A stretch of 64,000 nt of DNA. Source: Urechis unicinctus (lineage: Eukaryota > Annelida > Polychaeta > Xenopneusta > Urechidae). Where the stretch lies: positions 47,030,203-47,094,202 of the forward strand of contig CM067348.1 of assembly GCA_034190875.2 (NCBI GenBank), given 5' to 3'. The translations under genes and the position numbers were made by a program. Below the pieces are notes generated by a model. That model was not told the DNA's origin and ran no database searches. It saw only the letters and a list, made by a program, of their open reading frames with translations. This document shows positions 28,964 through 42,189 of this stretch, piece after piece. Position 1 is the first letter of the stretch. Each line of letters starts with the position of its first letter.

Positions 28964-30167
28964 AAACATACTTTATAACTAGTAATACCTATTCAGCTGT
29001 GACAAACAGATTTTTAAGATTCTGATTCGTTGCAATATTTGCATCATTCAAGTATAGTAAATTCTGCGGCAATGAGTACAACCCTTTCAGTGGCTGTGTT
29101 ATGCCGTGTCAATTAACCTCATTTAAATGCATCTTTACATAATAATTATCATTCTGGGATGTCGTAATCGCTATTCTTTAAATTGCTCCTGACTTTTGAA
29201 AGTAGTCTATAAGACTGGCTATATAATCATTCCTCGCTTAATGTTATTGCTGTTTTTAACGGTGTCAGCTATTGATTGGAGCAAACCATAAACACTGATA
29301 ACGAAAGTCGATGCTACAGCTGGTACCAAGGAATCATATTAAGCTGATACAACCGAAATTCAGTTAAGGGTCTCATCATTAGTTCCTCCATCGTATCATC
29401 CTTAGACATATTAACACCATGTGGGAATTGAAATACTAATCACGCAAAGAAGCAAGATATTTTGAATATCTATCTACTCTAGCTTACAGGTTGCTAATGC
29501 ACAAATATGGTTCCAATTCCACTAAGATGAATAAAGTAAATACTGAAAAATAAAGTTTGCCTGGTGCGATTAGCATCATTGTCAGAATTACATATATCAG
29601 TAATTATGTTAAATGATGCCTGGAGCTTTAACTATTGACATTTATATCATGTATTTAGGCATCAACTTCAATAACACTCCAGAGTCAGTGTATACGCGAT
29701 ATACTCACCCCTTATCGGTTTTGGGCCCAGGGTCATGATATGGAGCCATTATATAGTAATATTATATACATATTTACCTACTATATCCTTACTAACAATG
29801 ATATATAATATATTTAACATTTTGAATTTAAGACACCGCAACGGCAAAGTATTGTCTTTCGTGCAGCTTTGTATTGAATTATGTTTCTCAAGGCAATCGC
29901 ATCATTTAAAATTGACAAAACTTGCAATTCCTTCTCCCGTGTATGCTAATTGGGCATCCAATTAGGTGATAGGTGCTGCCAGCCTGCAATGATAATTCTT
30001 AAATGACACCTACACTTGTATGGGCATGTTACTGTTTAACTCATATCATTGGGCACAAAGATATTCTTAGGATGTAACGTAACGCAAGCTTTGCGACACC
30101 TTGTTGAATGGAACTGATGGATTACGTGACTAGACGCGAATGACGGTCCAAGAAACTTTATACACTA

Positions 30168-30383
30168 GTGTGGCTTGCAGCAAGGCTCATGGATCACATT
30201 GACCTATGTTCTAAATCCATGTCACTGACGGGTCGCAATGAATGCAAACAACCGAAATTATTCAAGTATCCTCGTATGAGCACTCGCATGAGCTGTAATG
30301 CTTCTCTCAAGAATTGGGGTGACAGTTTCGTATTAATATATCTCCTTGGTGCGTATTTGGTAACGATACAACTGATATTATGA
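30168..30383 (+). pseudogene. Broken open-frame relic, family unknown, two copies
   Basis: This is a 71-codon frame whose last part ('LKNWGDSFVLIYLLGAYLV') is repeated with few changes on the minus strand at about 5,300-5,200. Both copies end at the same position. The C-terminal part is hydrophobic. The family is not recognised. The shared end is the best argument that it was once coding. Confidence 0.25.
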
Positions 30384-30470
30384 TCTATGTAATGTAACAA
30401 GCATATGCCACGCGTATCTGTGAGGTTCCCATGCAGTATTTTGTATACCTTTTGTTAAAAATGTACATGG

Positions 30471-32700
30471 AAGATGCCGACTAATAGGGCGGTCTTTTAT
30501 ATACGAAAGAGTTGTTATAAAGCAATGCGTTGGTTGTGCAAAACAATTTTTTTTAACTATTATAGGGCGAATACCAATATCAATACAATATGTCTCAACA
30601 GGAGAAGGGATCGATAGACATATAAATTAACCATCGATAAGTGTCCTATCGCTATCATTAGTAAAAACTGTCCAAGTCCAAACAGTCCAACATTTCGTGC
30701 TCGGAAATGATCGGCTTATGCTCGAATGATTCAACCTAAAAGAACATTTGTTTCGTTTACAAAGATCTCAAATTGATACCTAAAGTTCCATTTTCACACA
30801 ATTGTCATTATTTCAACGATCAATGGCATGCAAAATCACATCCCTAAACGAACACAGCTGTATGCATCCCAATGTGGATTGTTATCATCGCGTTGCAGGA
30901 TATTAGGGATAAATGTCACAGTTTATCAGTCCCAACCATAATTTAGAATCGTCTACGTCAGCGCGGTTACATTATAACCAACAGCTGATCCATTTAAGGA
31001 AATGGAGTACGTTATTATCAGTTATTGCTAAAAGGTGTTAACGATTTTACATTGGCGACCAGTAGGGTTAGAATAGCAGTCTTATATCATAAATTGTCAA
31101 TTGTGCAGATTTGTTTTGGTGACATTAGGAATGAACGATTAATAAAAAGAACCCTAATGTACCACATTGACCACAGAAAACGAAGCAAAATTATTCAACG
31201 ATAGTTTCGACCATAACATATTTTGCGGAAAGGTTTGTGGCCACTACGAATGAAGATATTCCGATTTGATTAATGTTTAATAGAACCTTGGTTCACAAAC
31301 CTTTTGTATATATTCAATACATAATGACTATATTGCTGCAACAAAAGAAGCCCATTCCTAAATTACATGAATAATCTATCCGAAAAGCAAGTGATAGCCT
31401 GCTTCTCGGGTAGATTATGCATTCAATGAATGTTACACCATTATTCAGTACCCGAAATAGTAACGCAAAGTGTTATCATTCCTCACCATGCTCACGAATT
31501 TCACACACTGTAGTATTGTCTAAAAAAAAAAATAACGCAGAGTTTCTTCTTGAAAGGCAGAATAATCAATGATTTTGTGTAGTGCAAATATTTTGATGTT
31601 TTAAAAATCAGTACCTTAAGCTATCCGAGTATTGCCGCATATTCAGAAAGATATTAGTAGCTTGGGCTTCAGTATTCCCTGTTATCAATGTTATTGGCAT
31701 TTACACACAATATATGGGTTTTTTTCCAAGAGAGGCGTTGATATATTGTTAGTCTTCGCCTTATTTTTTTTTCAAAATATTTGTTTACTAGTCATTTATA
31801 GTTGCTAATCTTGTGAAACCATTAGCCCCTGGCATATGGCTAACGGTGATTACTTTGACCAAAGACTGTAAACGCTCTGCAAAACAACTAGTGAGTATTC
31901 CTTGTAATCTAATCTTAGACGTTGTAGTGCTAGGTCATGTAGTATATAACAAGCTTCATGTCTATTTTAAAATTAACTTTGAGTTTTACTGACAATTGAT
32001 GATAACCCCCCAGCAAATATTTAACCCCCAGGGCGTTCTACATGATTTTAGCCTCATTACGATGTACTCTAGGAACTATGATGTTATAAACCCTTTAGAC
32101 CAAGGATGTATTCGGTAGCCGGAAGAAAAAACATATTATCATAATGTTACCTGGTGGCATCCGCTTACGTTATCTATTTCATTTGCGTAATCGATAATAA
32201 CCTATTACAAATATTATTTAAAAATAAGACTTCAGGTCCACAGTATAACAAGGTATATCGTTTTAGAAAAAATCATTACTTGTCCACTAAACTTAGTTAA
32301 ATAGGGCTTGTAACAACCATTATTTAGCCTATCAGTCATTATATTAGCATTTCAACACACAACAATGCTCATGCAACTTCAATGAGATCATTCATGCTCA
32401 TTGTAATAAGCATGAAAGTAGAGGACATCGGAAGAAAATATTCTCGTATTCTGGTAATATGGAAAGTTTGCCCTTATAAGGAAGCCGTAAGTTATAGAGT
32501 GTAGGACGGCACAAGGTAAAGTAATATCTTTTAAACGTGTACTTTCGGAACATTTAAGATGCATGAAATAATCTTATATTAACGTTTATATGCTGGTATC
32601 GCAGCATTGTGAAAAATGGTCATGCTTAGGAACAACATTTCTTGCAATAATATAAAATCCTCGTGCATATACTTGATCATCGCTTAGAACGTATTCGGTA
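30471..32700 (+). repeat. Direct copy of 13,045-13,593 plus 21,127-22,745 set into the right arm
   Basis: The inverted arm is interrupted here. From 'aagatgccgacta' (30,471) the sequence matches 13,050-13,270 in direct orientation, then an inverted 280-base piece, then 21,127-22,745 in direct orientation. Positions 13,270 and 21,127 are adjacent if the tandem duplication is removed, so this copy records the arrangement before the tandem duplication. That makes the tandem duplication the younger event. Confidence 0.8.
30876..31157 (-). repeat. Micro-inversion of about 280 bases
   Basis: This stretch is the reverse complement of 13,281-13,593 (for example 'gattgttatcatcgcgtt' against 'cgcgatgataacaatc'), while the flanking pieces on both sides match in direct orientation. 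Confidence 0.85.
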
Positions 32701-32879
32701 CAATAAATATCGCTGTTTTAATGTGGAATGAAAGACGCATCATTATCCTGTTAACTCGTTAAATAGTATGATAGAATAGGAAAATAATACATGAAATAGA
32801 TGCATTAATCCGACATACTGATAAACGCTAATTAAGTACTCGGATCACCCTTCAGGAATCATTAACGGAATGATCATCA

Positions 32880-33045
32880 TGTAGTTTTGTCATTGATTAT
32901 TACTTTGTCGAATAGACAGCAAACAAAACGCTCGTTCACATCAATATTAATATGTCTTTATAAAGCAAATCATTAATCCATAATAAGAAAATGTGTTGCT
33001 GTGATTTTGCTGGCGGTAGGTTATTTGTGATTGACTATGCGTAAA
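32880..33045 (-). repeat. Right-arm copy of 4,965-5,100
   Basis: This is reverse-complement similarity over about 150 bases, including 'aacgctcgttcacatcaat' and 'ttatttgtgattgac'. It restores the arm order after the insertion at 30,471-32,700. The 180 bases before it (32,701-32,879) and the 170 after it (33,046-33,212) have no seen match. Confidence 0.75.
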
Positions 33046-33212
33046 TATTATACTCTTCGGAGAGTTGATAGTGCCCGTCTTGGAGGAAATGATTATTGTT
33101 TCTGTTCTCAGATATATCTAACCGAACTGATGGCTAACCAATTACTTTTCATTCTGGCTTTTTAGCTCACAGTAGGTCTTCCCGAAATCAGCAGAGCTGA
33201 CAACGTTCGTTG

Positions 33213-35010
33213 ACGTACTCCAGTGCTAGTATTCGTTCCAGTCGCATAGCATGCGGTTCTGGTTTTTTTATCCATGTGTATTGAACTTAACCAGCATTAC
33301 CGATTAAGATTAGGTTCGTGCGTGGACAGTTAGCAGACTTGCTGCTAGTATGTTTTGAAACCGCGTCTTTTTTATCGAACCCCAATATGTTTAATGCCAA
33401 ACCGTTTTGCTTCTCGACTTTGCTTATCTTTGATATCGAGGTGGTTGTATCGGCAATCTCCTTGGAAAAGTTGTCTTAATCTGTATAGTTTGACACTCCT
33501 CTGAATGTCTTACTACGTTGTTTGTAGCTGCCAGTTGTTTTCACGTTGACAATGGTCTTCTTCGTTTTCAGTTGTGAAGGTATATCAAGATATGAACACC
33601 ATGATAAACGCTGGTAGCTAGAGATGTCAAGCCGCAGAGTTTCAATTGCGTCCAACCTCCAGCGCTTGCCGTTTTTATTGTATCGTTCTTAACGTCTAGG
33701 TTGAATAGTGTGTGCCGAATGACTGATATGACATACCCATAATTGCTTTCCCTTGTTTTCTTCATGAGCTTAACTATAAGAGCAAGCTGAAACGTGATGT
33801 CCTCCAACCAGATAACTAGTTAACTATGTGTCAACATCTGACAAATCCTCAAAGCGGTGAGGTGGTGTCCCTGCATAATTCTATTTGCAATATGTCACCG
33901 GATGTGTTCGTAGGCCTTATATCACTAACGCATACTATGGGTTGGTACAACCTTGAATCAAATGATATGATTGCATGGCGGTCAGTTACTACGGGAAAAG
34001 GAGAAGCTATCCAATAAACCCCTGCCTCTGATGTTTCATCCTTCTTCAAAAGTAAATTACGCCATACGATATATGGTTCGGAGTTGATGCTATAAATAGG
34101 GTTATTACCCTCACAGTTCTTGATGGGACTGCGCTTTCAGACCATGGAGCTGTGATTATGATGTCACTGGATGACGGCAGTGCAAGACGGTGGACTTATT
34201 CGGTGGATTACACGCGTGGCCGGCCCGTTCATTGTGAAATATTCAACGACTTTTATGTTAATTTCCATCATGTCAGTACCAGGCACAACATGTCAGATGG
34301 CGCCCAATTACGCTGATAGACGTTGTAGGCTTAGAGGGTGGCTTTTTAGGTGATATACAGGAAATTCGCTTAACATGTGATGTAAAAGATCCATGGGCTG
34401 AAGGTCCCAATATCAACAAAGCATGCTGCCAATAAAAGGTTTCAAGGATCTAAGCCAAATTTTGATGAGGTAGTCGATCCTCATCTAGAAAACTGAGATC
34501 TAGGCTGGAGCGCGCAAGACCCAAATCAATAAAATTATTGCTGATGAGACCAAAGAAATAAGCTGCACATCTGTGCCGAAGATGAGCAACCATAATACAT
34601 CTCTTGGAATGCACTAAAACTCTCTTACGGGATGCCGAGGCTAATCAGTGAAGCAAAGACCCACAACAATTCCCTAACCTCGACTCAAAGGGCACTAACC
34701 AACCTTATGCGGCGTCGCACAACCTGTCACTTCTAAACATGCCGCTTGAGATGATGTCAGCAGCGAAACTTTCTTAGGCATGAATTGTTTGCGCGAACAT
34801 GACTACTCTGTGGGAGCATGACATATAATTAATCCTTTTTTGCTGGGTCAGCAAAGCCTTTTTTACCCGACTCTCAATCGATGATGCATAGCGCAGTAGT
34901 AGAACAAACGTGTCTGAAGTTAGCTAGCACACGACAAGCGAGAGCACTAAACTAATCTGTATGTTTCACGGAGATGACCACCAGCCCGTACGCATGAGAA
35001 GACTTTGCAC
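33213..35010 (-). repeat. Right arm, outer segment (inverted copy of 1,531-2,920)
   Basis: Reverse-complement similarity runs from 'gtcgcatagcatgcggttctgg' (about 33,240) to 'gagaagactttgc' (35,010). The copy is longer than the left one because of several indels. A 79-codon minus frame at 33,568-33,807 and a 60-codon plus frame at 2,447-2,629 share the reading 'IKTASAG.WTQLKLCGLT'. Immediately after the end is a short (TA)n tract (35,011-35,037). Confidence 0.8.
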
Positions 35011-35037
35011 TTATATATATATATATGTATATATATG

Positions 35038-36089
35038 TCGATAAACAACGAGCGTTAACACTTATCGATGGAGTATTTTTGCATTTTCGACCGACATACT
35101 CACGTGCTACAGCCAAGAAGAGAGCATAAAATATATCCTCGATTGATGCATTGGCTGTATTCAATTGATTCGGTCTTGCCAACCTGTTAAAATCGTTGTT
35201 TCCTACAGAATACCGCTACAGGGTAATACTAAATATCAATACTTAAACATGTCGAATACTTGACAAAGTAACCTATAATAGTATTATCCATTATCGTACG
35301 TGATAGTATTACCCACTCAGTCAAAAGTATCAAGGGGTAATTGAATGAATCATGAAAAGAATACCTATAAAACCTTGGCATTTATCCTGGTCGAATACGG
35401 GACTACACAGTACGATATCAGGCCATCCACTTGATCTGTAGCTAAACTATATGATTTCTCAATTGATAACATAAGGGAACTTTTATTCCTATTCCTAGAT
35501 ATGTTCAGGTGTTAAGTCTTGCTTATGACGGAAAATAATTATTGTTTGACCTAAAAACTCTTACGCTCATAATGTTTATAGACCTGGATGTTGTCGTAAT
35601 GCTGTAACCTTTTATTACACTGACGACTCAATGTCAAACATTATGTCTGACAATGCTGATCTCTTATTTTGAAGTGCTGTGAGAGAGGATTATAGTAATG
35701 ACAATTAATATTGTCATGATAAGATACTTCGACTTATATATGTGATGATGAAGATGATGATGATGATGATGATGATGACATAATATGTATACTACTTAAA
35801 AATCGAATAATTATACACAGAGATACTAGATACTTTATGTCATTTTTTGAAAAAACAATGTAACAGAGAATTACGCCATAGACATCCATGTAATGATAGA
35901 ATGCGATTTAAGTTGTCCTAAAGAGCATTGTTTTACAATCGGACATTTATGGACGATTTTGTAAGCACCAATGAAACTGTTGTTGACATTAGGACAGATG
36001 CAATGATTTTTCGACCTGGGGCGCTTCTATTGATACTAGTTTATTACTATTGTAATGACCTTGAACTTTGGTTCGGCGCATAAATATAT
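35038..36089. other. No recognised gene; contains a (GAT)n run
   Basis: This unique-looking, AT-rich sequence lies between the end of the right arm and the first (ACAT)n array. Apart from the trinucleotide run listed below, I see nothing in it. Confidence 0.5.
35743..35779 (+). repeat. (GAT)n trinucleotide microsatellite
   Basis: About twelve GAT units with one AAG interruption. It is not part of a recognisable coding frame. Confidence 0.95.
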
Positions 36090-36787
36090 ACAAACAAACA
36101 TGCATACATATATACATACATACATAAATACATACATACATACATACATACATACATACACACATACATACATACATACATACATACATACATACATACA
36201 TACATACATACATACATACATACAGACATACAGACATACATACATACAGACATACATACATACATACAGACATACAGACAGACATACATACATACAGACA
36301 TACATACATACATACATACATACATACATACATACATACATACATACATACATACATACATACATACATACATACATACATACATACATACATACATACA
36401 TACATACATACATACATACATACATACATACATACATACATACATACATACATACATACATACATACATACATACATACATACATACATACATACATACA
36501 TACATACATACATACATACATACATACATACATACATACATACATACATACATACATACAACATACATACATACATACATTCATACATATATGCATTCAT
36601 TCATACATATATGCATACATAAATACATGCGGGCTTGCATAAATACATACATACATGCATAAATGCATGCGTGCATGCATGCATACATACATATATTCAT
36701 ACATACATGCACACATACATTCATACATGCATACATAAATACATAAATACATATATACATACATACATACCTGCTTATATACATATA
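36090..36787 (+). repeat. (ACAT)n tetranucleotide array 1
   Basis: This is a long array of ACAT units, with ACAG variants clustered at about 36,220-36,305 and a degenerate right end rich in 'tgcat' and 'aaat' variants from about 36,580. Apparent frames of up to 203 codons run through it on both strands. They encode only YVCM or YIHT repeats and are artefacts of the period. Confidence 0.98.
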
Positions 36788-36908
36788 ATCGAATATAATA
36801 AAATGCACATTATCGAACTATTTGAGCACCACTATTTTCGAAAATTTATTCAAATAAGTGTCATATTATCGAACAGTACATTTAAATACTACGCGTAATT
36901 AATACCAT

Positions 36909-37030
36909 ACAAGTATACATAAATACATGTGTGCTTGCACACATACATACATATATACAAACATAAATGCATGCATGCATTCATGCATACATACATATAT
37001 ACATACATACTTACATACATGAATTCATGC

Positions 37031-37061
<31 letters not shown>

Positions 37062-37178
37062 CATACATACATACATACATACATACATACATACATACAT
37101 ACATACATACATACATACATACATACATACATACATACATACATACATACATACATACATACATACATACATAAATAA
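36909..37178 (+). repeat. (ACAT)n tetranucleotide array 2
   Basis: This second array has the same motif and orientation, separated from array 1 by about 120 bases of complex AT-rich sequence (36,788-36,908). Its left end is degenerate and its right end (from about 37,030) nearly pure. Confidence 0.97.
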
Positions 37179-40100
37179 ATACTGCTAAATTCCACGTTTG
37201 CCGGTCAGTCGTACCTACTTGCACATTTGCAGGACAGTGTGAATGACTTGCATCTGTGATGTTTGGAAAAACCCCACATTTGAAGCACAGTTGAATGGAC
37301 AATATTTTTCCATTTCTATCATCATCCCGTGGCAAATGAATAGTTAACGTATTCCAGTTATTAGAGCGCATCATTGACCAATGGCTCGTGTCATTTTGTG
37401 CTATCTTATTTCACACAGTATTAATATGATAACTACTGCAATGATTTTTCTAACGATTAAACTCATGACTCTTTACTGATAATGTGACGTTATCAAGAGT
37501 GCACACGACTTAGTCATTCGGGCAAGTGGTTTATTAAACACTCTAACTATCATGATAAGCTTCAGGCATTGCGCGTCCCTCTAGAAAAGGCCAATTTCAA
37601 TATCTCTCCACCAAGTATACGTGCGTTCTGTTTAAATAGAAGTTATGTATCTAATCTGGTTTAATTGGCTCACGTACCCTATTGAAATTACTCACATGGC
37701 TCTGACACCAAAACCGTACTGGTCTATAAACGTATGAGGATTATACCAAGGCCAGCCAATTACATTAAGGCACCGACCTCTGCTCTACGGCTGAGATTGG
37801 ACGTATTTTTACGCTGTCTCACTGATCGTTGGAGCGTTAAAACAAAGGTAGTCATTATTGTGGTGTGTTTCTCTGTCTAGGTAACTAATTTGTTGCACTG
37901 GCTATCTAATGCAATCATACCAAGGAGTTTGAAGAATGAAGCACAAATGTTGAACGTTTTGCTCAAAACCCACACTGCACATGATTGTTTATTTGCAACC
38001 TTTTGAAGAGAGTCAGCGCCTATGATGGCGGGCTAAGGGAATGGCTGGCCATACGGACGTGGAGGCTGGGTCTACTCAATCAAAAATGGCCCAATGGCCA
38101 TTGATGGTTTGAAGAACCAGTCCGCCACTGGGCGGACCCGCAATTTAACGTAGATTTCATATGGAAGTTTCATAGGCTTTGATAGCCTACGTGTGCCAGG
38201 CTGATAGAGATTTAAATCGGGAATTAGCAGCTGCAAATATATAAGGTGCGTGCTTTCAGAGTAACATTAAATGACTCCGAATGGAATATATCTTCCTTCA
38301 TGGGAAAAGTCCGCTGACTTAAGCATAGAGAAGAAGATGACTTGACACAACAGTCCATATATTCTTAAAAGAAGCGTCCCAGGGTGCTAACGCATCGGTT
38401 TAAAGCAAAAGCACACTATCAACATTACAAGTGTCTCTATTATTGCATACGCTTTTCCTCAAGTCGTACAAGCACTTTGGGGAGCGATTAAACACATTAA
38501 CTTTCGTTCACAATGGCCGATAAGATCAAGCGCCATGCGCTATAAGACACACTGGCTGTAAACTTAACCCAACAAGTAAACGTAGGTGGAAGCTCCGACA
38601 CTTGGAGTAAACAAGGAGCATTTACTTTTTAAACCATGCATGGCTTATCCGTCGTGGTTTTGTGTAATATTTTTACAGTATGTGTGTAGCGTGCTATGCA
38701 TGGCCTTGTCTGTGACACTTTAGTAAATAACCGGTGAGGCTTAAAATTATTTAGTGCTAATCAATGGCAGCACTATGTTTACCTTCAAGCTGGATTTCAC
38801 GTATAGGCCATAACGCCATATAAATGCATCGCGTAATAAGTTATCCCACTATCATACGGCCGTGCGTAAATATGCATATGCGTGCGCGTTTTCAATAATG
38901 GATTGAATGGTTCATGAATATGATTTTCATCAGTAGCTTAATCTTGTGATTTATATTAATCAAGCATAGATAAGAGATATGGCGAACATCCATAGCTTAA
39001 ACCTGATAAGAAGTAACAGTGATAATATATATATTTCCAAGCTTAATTGCAAAGAAAAGCTAAGCATTCCACATATTTATAGTCAGGTTTGCGCTTTTAC
39101 TAATGTGCATAAGACCCACTTATCAACAATGCGTTGTGCGGGAATGTATACTCGTACATGCGTAACAGTCAAATGAATAATTATTGCAATCAGCGTTATT
39201 TAAAATTGTTGCCAGTGAGGTTGTGACATCAACAATAAGATTCCTTTATATTATCCATCGATGACTTTATCGTATGGGATTCTGCCTAAAATTCGACGTA
39301 CACATTTACGTTAATCAATCGCAATCTGTTATGTTCATGTGCCATCGAATCTAGATAAGGATCTGCGCATGTCATAATGCGCAATTCTCAATAACCGAAT
39401 ATTTGCAGCATAGACTAGATTGGCCGCAAAACCTCTTCAAATTTTCGTGTATCTTATTTATATGCTATGTAACAATAATCTAGTATATTTATTAATAACT
39501 GGTTTGATGCTTGGTTTAATTTAAAAGCGACTGATAACCGCATCACCGAAAGGGAAATAAAGCAATATTTTCACATCTATACAACTTAACAGCTTTCTTT
39601 TTTTTGCATACATTCCATAATGAACAATTATCGCTAACTGCAGCAAGAAGCTTTCAGGGCAATGGTGTCACTTTATGATTTGTATTTATATATGCGTGGA
39701 TTAATATTGTTAAACTTTACTACAAGAGCACGTGAAACCATATATTATAGTATTTCGGTCGGTCTAGTATATTTGAACACAATACAAGTATATCGCTGCT
39801 TATTAATGCATCAGTTGTTGCTGTGTATTCACACAAAATGAGTGTGCAAGGTTCTCCAATAAGATACGATTGCAGATTAGATATTTATAACTGCAAAGGT
39901 TAACCGCATTGTTCCTTACCACGAAACTCGTGTGTTCGTATTTAATAAGGTGATCCATGCAAATTGTGCTTACCTTACATACGGAATTAATATTTTGACC
40001 GTAATGGAATAGATTGATAAACATATACATCGAATAAGTGATGGTTTTAATCGTCCAGCGCGTTTGAAACTATCAGCGATAGTGTGTAATATAGTTAACT

Positions 40101-40546
40101 GTGATTGACTTGATGAGCCAGTAACCACTCCTTGTTTGCTTTACTTCATAGCCAGTTGATAAATAACGGACACACCAGTAAGTTAAGAACAAACTTGATT
40201 GCGGAAATGATGGACAAATATATTACATCCGAAGCAATAGAAATTGGCATAATAAGCGATAGGTCATTGTTGCAAAACTAAGATGCCTGCCACAAAAGAG
40301 TTGATGTGTTGCGTTTGCCCATTACTTGCTTCTTATTTGCACGAATACGCACACAACAGCATTGACATTCGGGTGGTCGATGTTATAGACCACATAAAAC
40401 ATGGCTCACAAACATCAACGTCTCGACAAAACTAGACAATATATGTATCGGCACATTGCCCTAGCTGTAGGATCATTCTTGTACGCCAATGGGAGTAAAC
40501 TTTGTTAACATGCCATCATTTGCTAAGCAGAATATATTGTGTGCGG
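37179..40546. other. No recognised feature up to the gap
   Basis: These 3.4 kb of complex sequence have open frames of 75 codons or fewer and no match elsewhere in the window. There is no RNA gene, repeat or coding domain that I can recognise. Confidence 0.45.
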
Positions 40547-40646
40547 NNNNNNNNNNNNNNNNNNNNNNNNNNNNNNNNNNNNNNNNNNNNNNNNNNNNNN
40601 NNNNNNNNNNNNNNNNNNNNNNNNNNNNNNNNNNNNNNNNNNNNNN
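40547..40646. other. Assembly gap (100 N)
   Basis: There are exactly 100 N bases, the conventional length for a scaffold gap of unknown size. The order and distance of the sequences on either side are inferred by scaffolding. Frames spanning the N run are meaningless. Confidence 0.99.
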
Positions 40647-42189
40647 AATTCCAAAAGATTGGCCTAACACGAATCAAGAAACTACGAATCGTCTCACATC
40701 TTTGGCCGCACTCTTATGTGGCACAGTGCTTTATGATAACTATCTCTCTACTCGACCATCAATATTTGACGGTCTATTTTATTAGACATTGGCTACTACG
40801 GGCCGGAGGGATTATGTATCATTGATAACAAGCCATATCTGTGAAACAAAAAGTAAATCCCACAAAATATCACAACAACCATCATACCGACAAGCCAAAG
40901 AACATTGGTCTGCTGCAAATCATAGTGTAACATGTGTCTATCATGAGGTTCATTCGAGTTCAATCGTAGTAGGTGAATAAAGCTTCTCCATCTTAAACAT
41001 TATGAGATGATTTGGCCATTTACTATGGCAAATGACAATTCTGTCCCTTTGATTTATATGTAACTATTTGAGGATGAGTATGCATTCAAAAATAATAATA
41101 ATATTGATGATGGGTCGTTGCATTATTTGCTCCATCCGCAAAATTCTCTACGTTGCCCATTATGGAGATGACAAAATTGGACACTTCAAGATAAATGCCA
41201 TACTGAAGGCAATCTTCGAACAATCAGTCTGATTTAGAAAGAGATGAAGGCACACAGGTTAGTGCGTGTCGTTAAAATTATTAGAGAGTAAATCGTACGA
41301 TGTTGCCTAAAACATTTACGCTATATTAATGTAAGTCGTTTGATGAGAATAAAACAACTTACCCATGCCCAACCACACAGTCATATGATCTGCTTGCTTA
41401 GGTTCACACAATGACAGCGAAGCATGTTGATGGTGATATGTTCATCCCCTGCATTGAGCCTAGCCGCTAGTAGCGCTGCAAAACACACGTGTTAAGCGTT
41501 GTCGGTTTTACAGTGAGGAACAGTGAGAATAGTGAACCAATAGCACCATTATGGCCGTTGTTCCAGGAGAGCGTGTTCCGTGATATTGCACGGATATACC
41601 TTAAACTATAGCATGGTGCAACGTCACTCTGAAGATACCTAAAACGATGGAGTGTTTAGATACAAAATTACACCAAAGTATGACAGTCAAAGGAAACAGA
41701 CGGTCTGCATTAGCAGTAACTCTTTAAATTGCTATTATTATTAGTAGTAGATGTAGCAGTAGCCGTAGTGGTAGTTGCAGTAACACCAGCAGTAGAGGTA
41801 TTAGATATACTCACTTATAGCAACATGTCCTCGATACTCGTTGAAAACATGAATGCATATAAAAGAAGGGATAATATAGCCCAGAACTGTCTTTTCATTA
41901 TCCCTAATAAGTTGGGATCATAATAGTTTTCTTAGGTCTGTGTTTTGGGCTTTCTAAATGCCCCCCATCAATTGACCGTTAAATTGCGTCACAGCTGCCG
42001 TTTGTCTCCTCTAATCATCCGACATGAAATTATTTGTGTCATTTACACTATTCAGAACAATGGGCAATGAAACACTTTCTATATGAAACTTATTTATATC
42101 ATATCTTGCACATATGTTTGAAGACTATTGCATACATTTGACCGACTACCATAAAACGCAAGTGCAACAAATGATTTTGTGTTTTTGAG
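40647..42189. other. No recognised gene; small cryptic trinucleotide tract
   Basis: This is complex sequence with no coding domain recognised. Around 41,725-41,795 there is a degenerate tract of GTA/GCA-type triplets. A valine-rich 64-codon frame (41,729-41,923) through it is a by-product. Confidence 0.45.

Larger units (their letters stand above)
27030..30470 (-). repeat. Right arm, long inner block (inverted copy of 5,149-8,560)
   Basis: This is continuous reverse-complement similarity to 8,560-5,149, in order and without large gaps. It includes an inverted copy of the inner repeat (27,680-28,330, opposite 7,950-7,232). It is about 75-85% identical by eye and so much older than the A/B duplication. 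Three plus-strand frames in it (28,745-28,963, 29,735-29,965 and 30,168-30,383) have partial counterparts on the minus strand of the left arm. Confidence 0.85.

Noticed and set aside
35989-36808. Long frames of 161-203 codons on both strands (YVCM and YIHT repeats)
   Set aside because: They run through the (ACAT)n arrays. A four-base period leaves all frames open, so they are not genes.
40473-40825. Frames of 65-107 codons around 40.5-40.8 kb
   Set aside because: They cross the run of 100 N and have no real continuous coding sequence.
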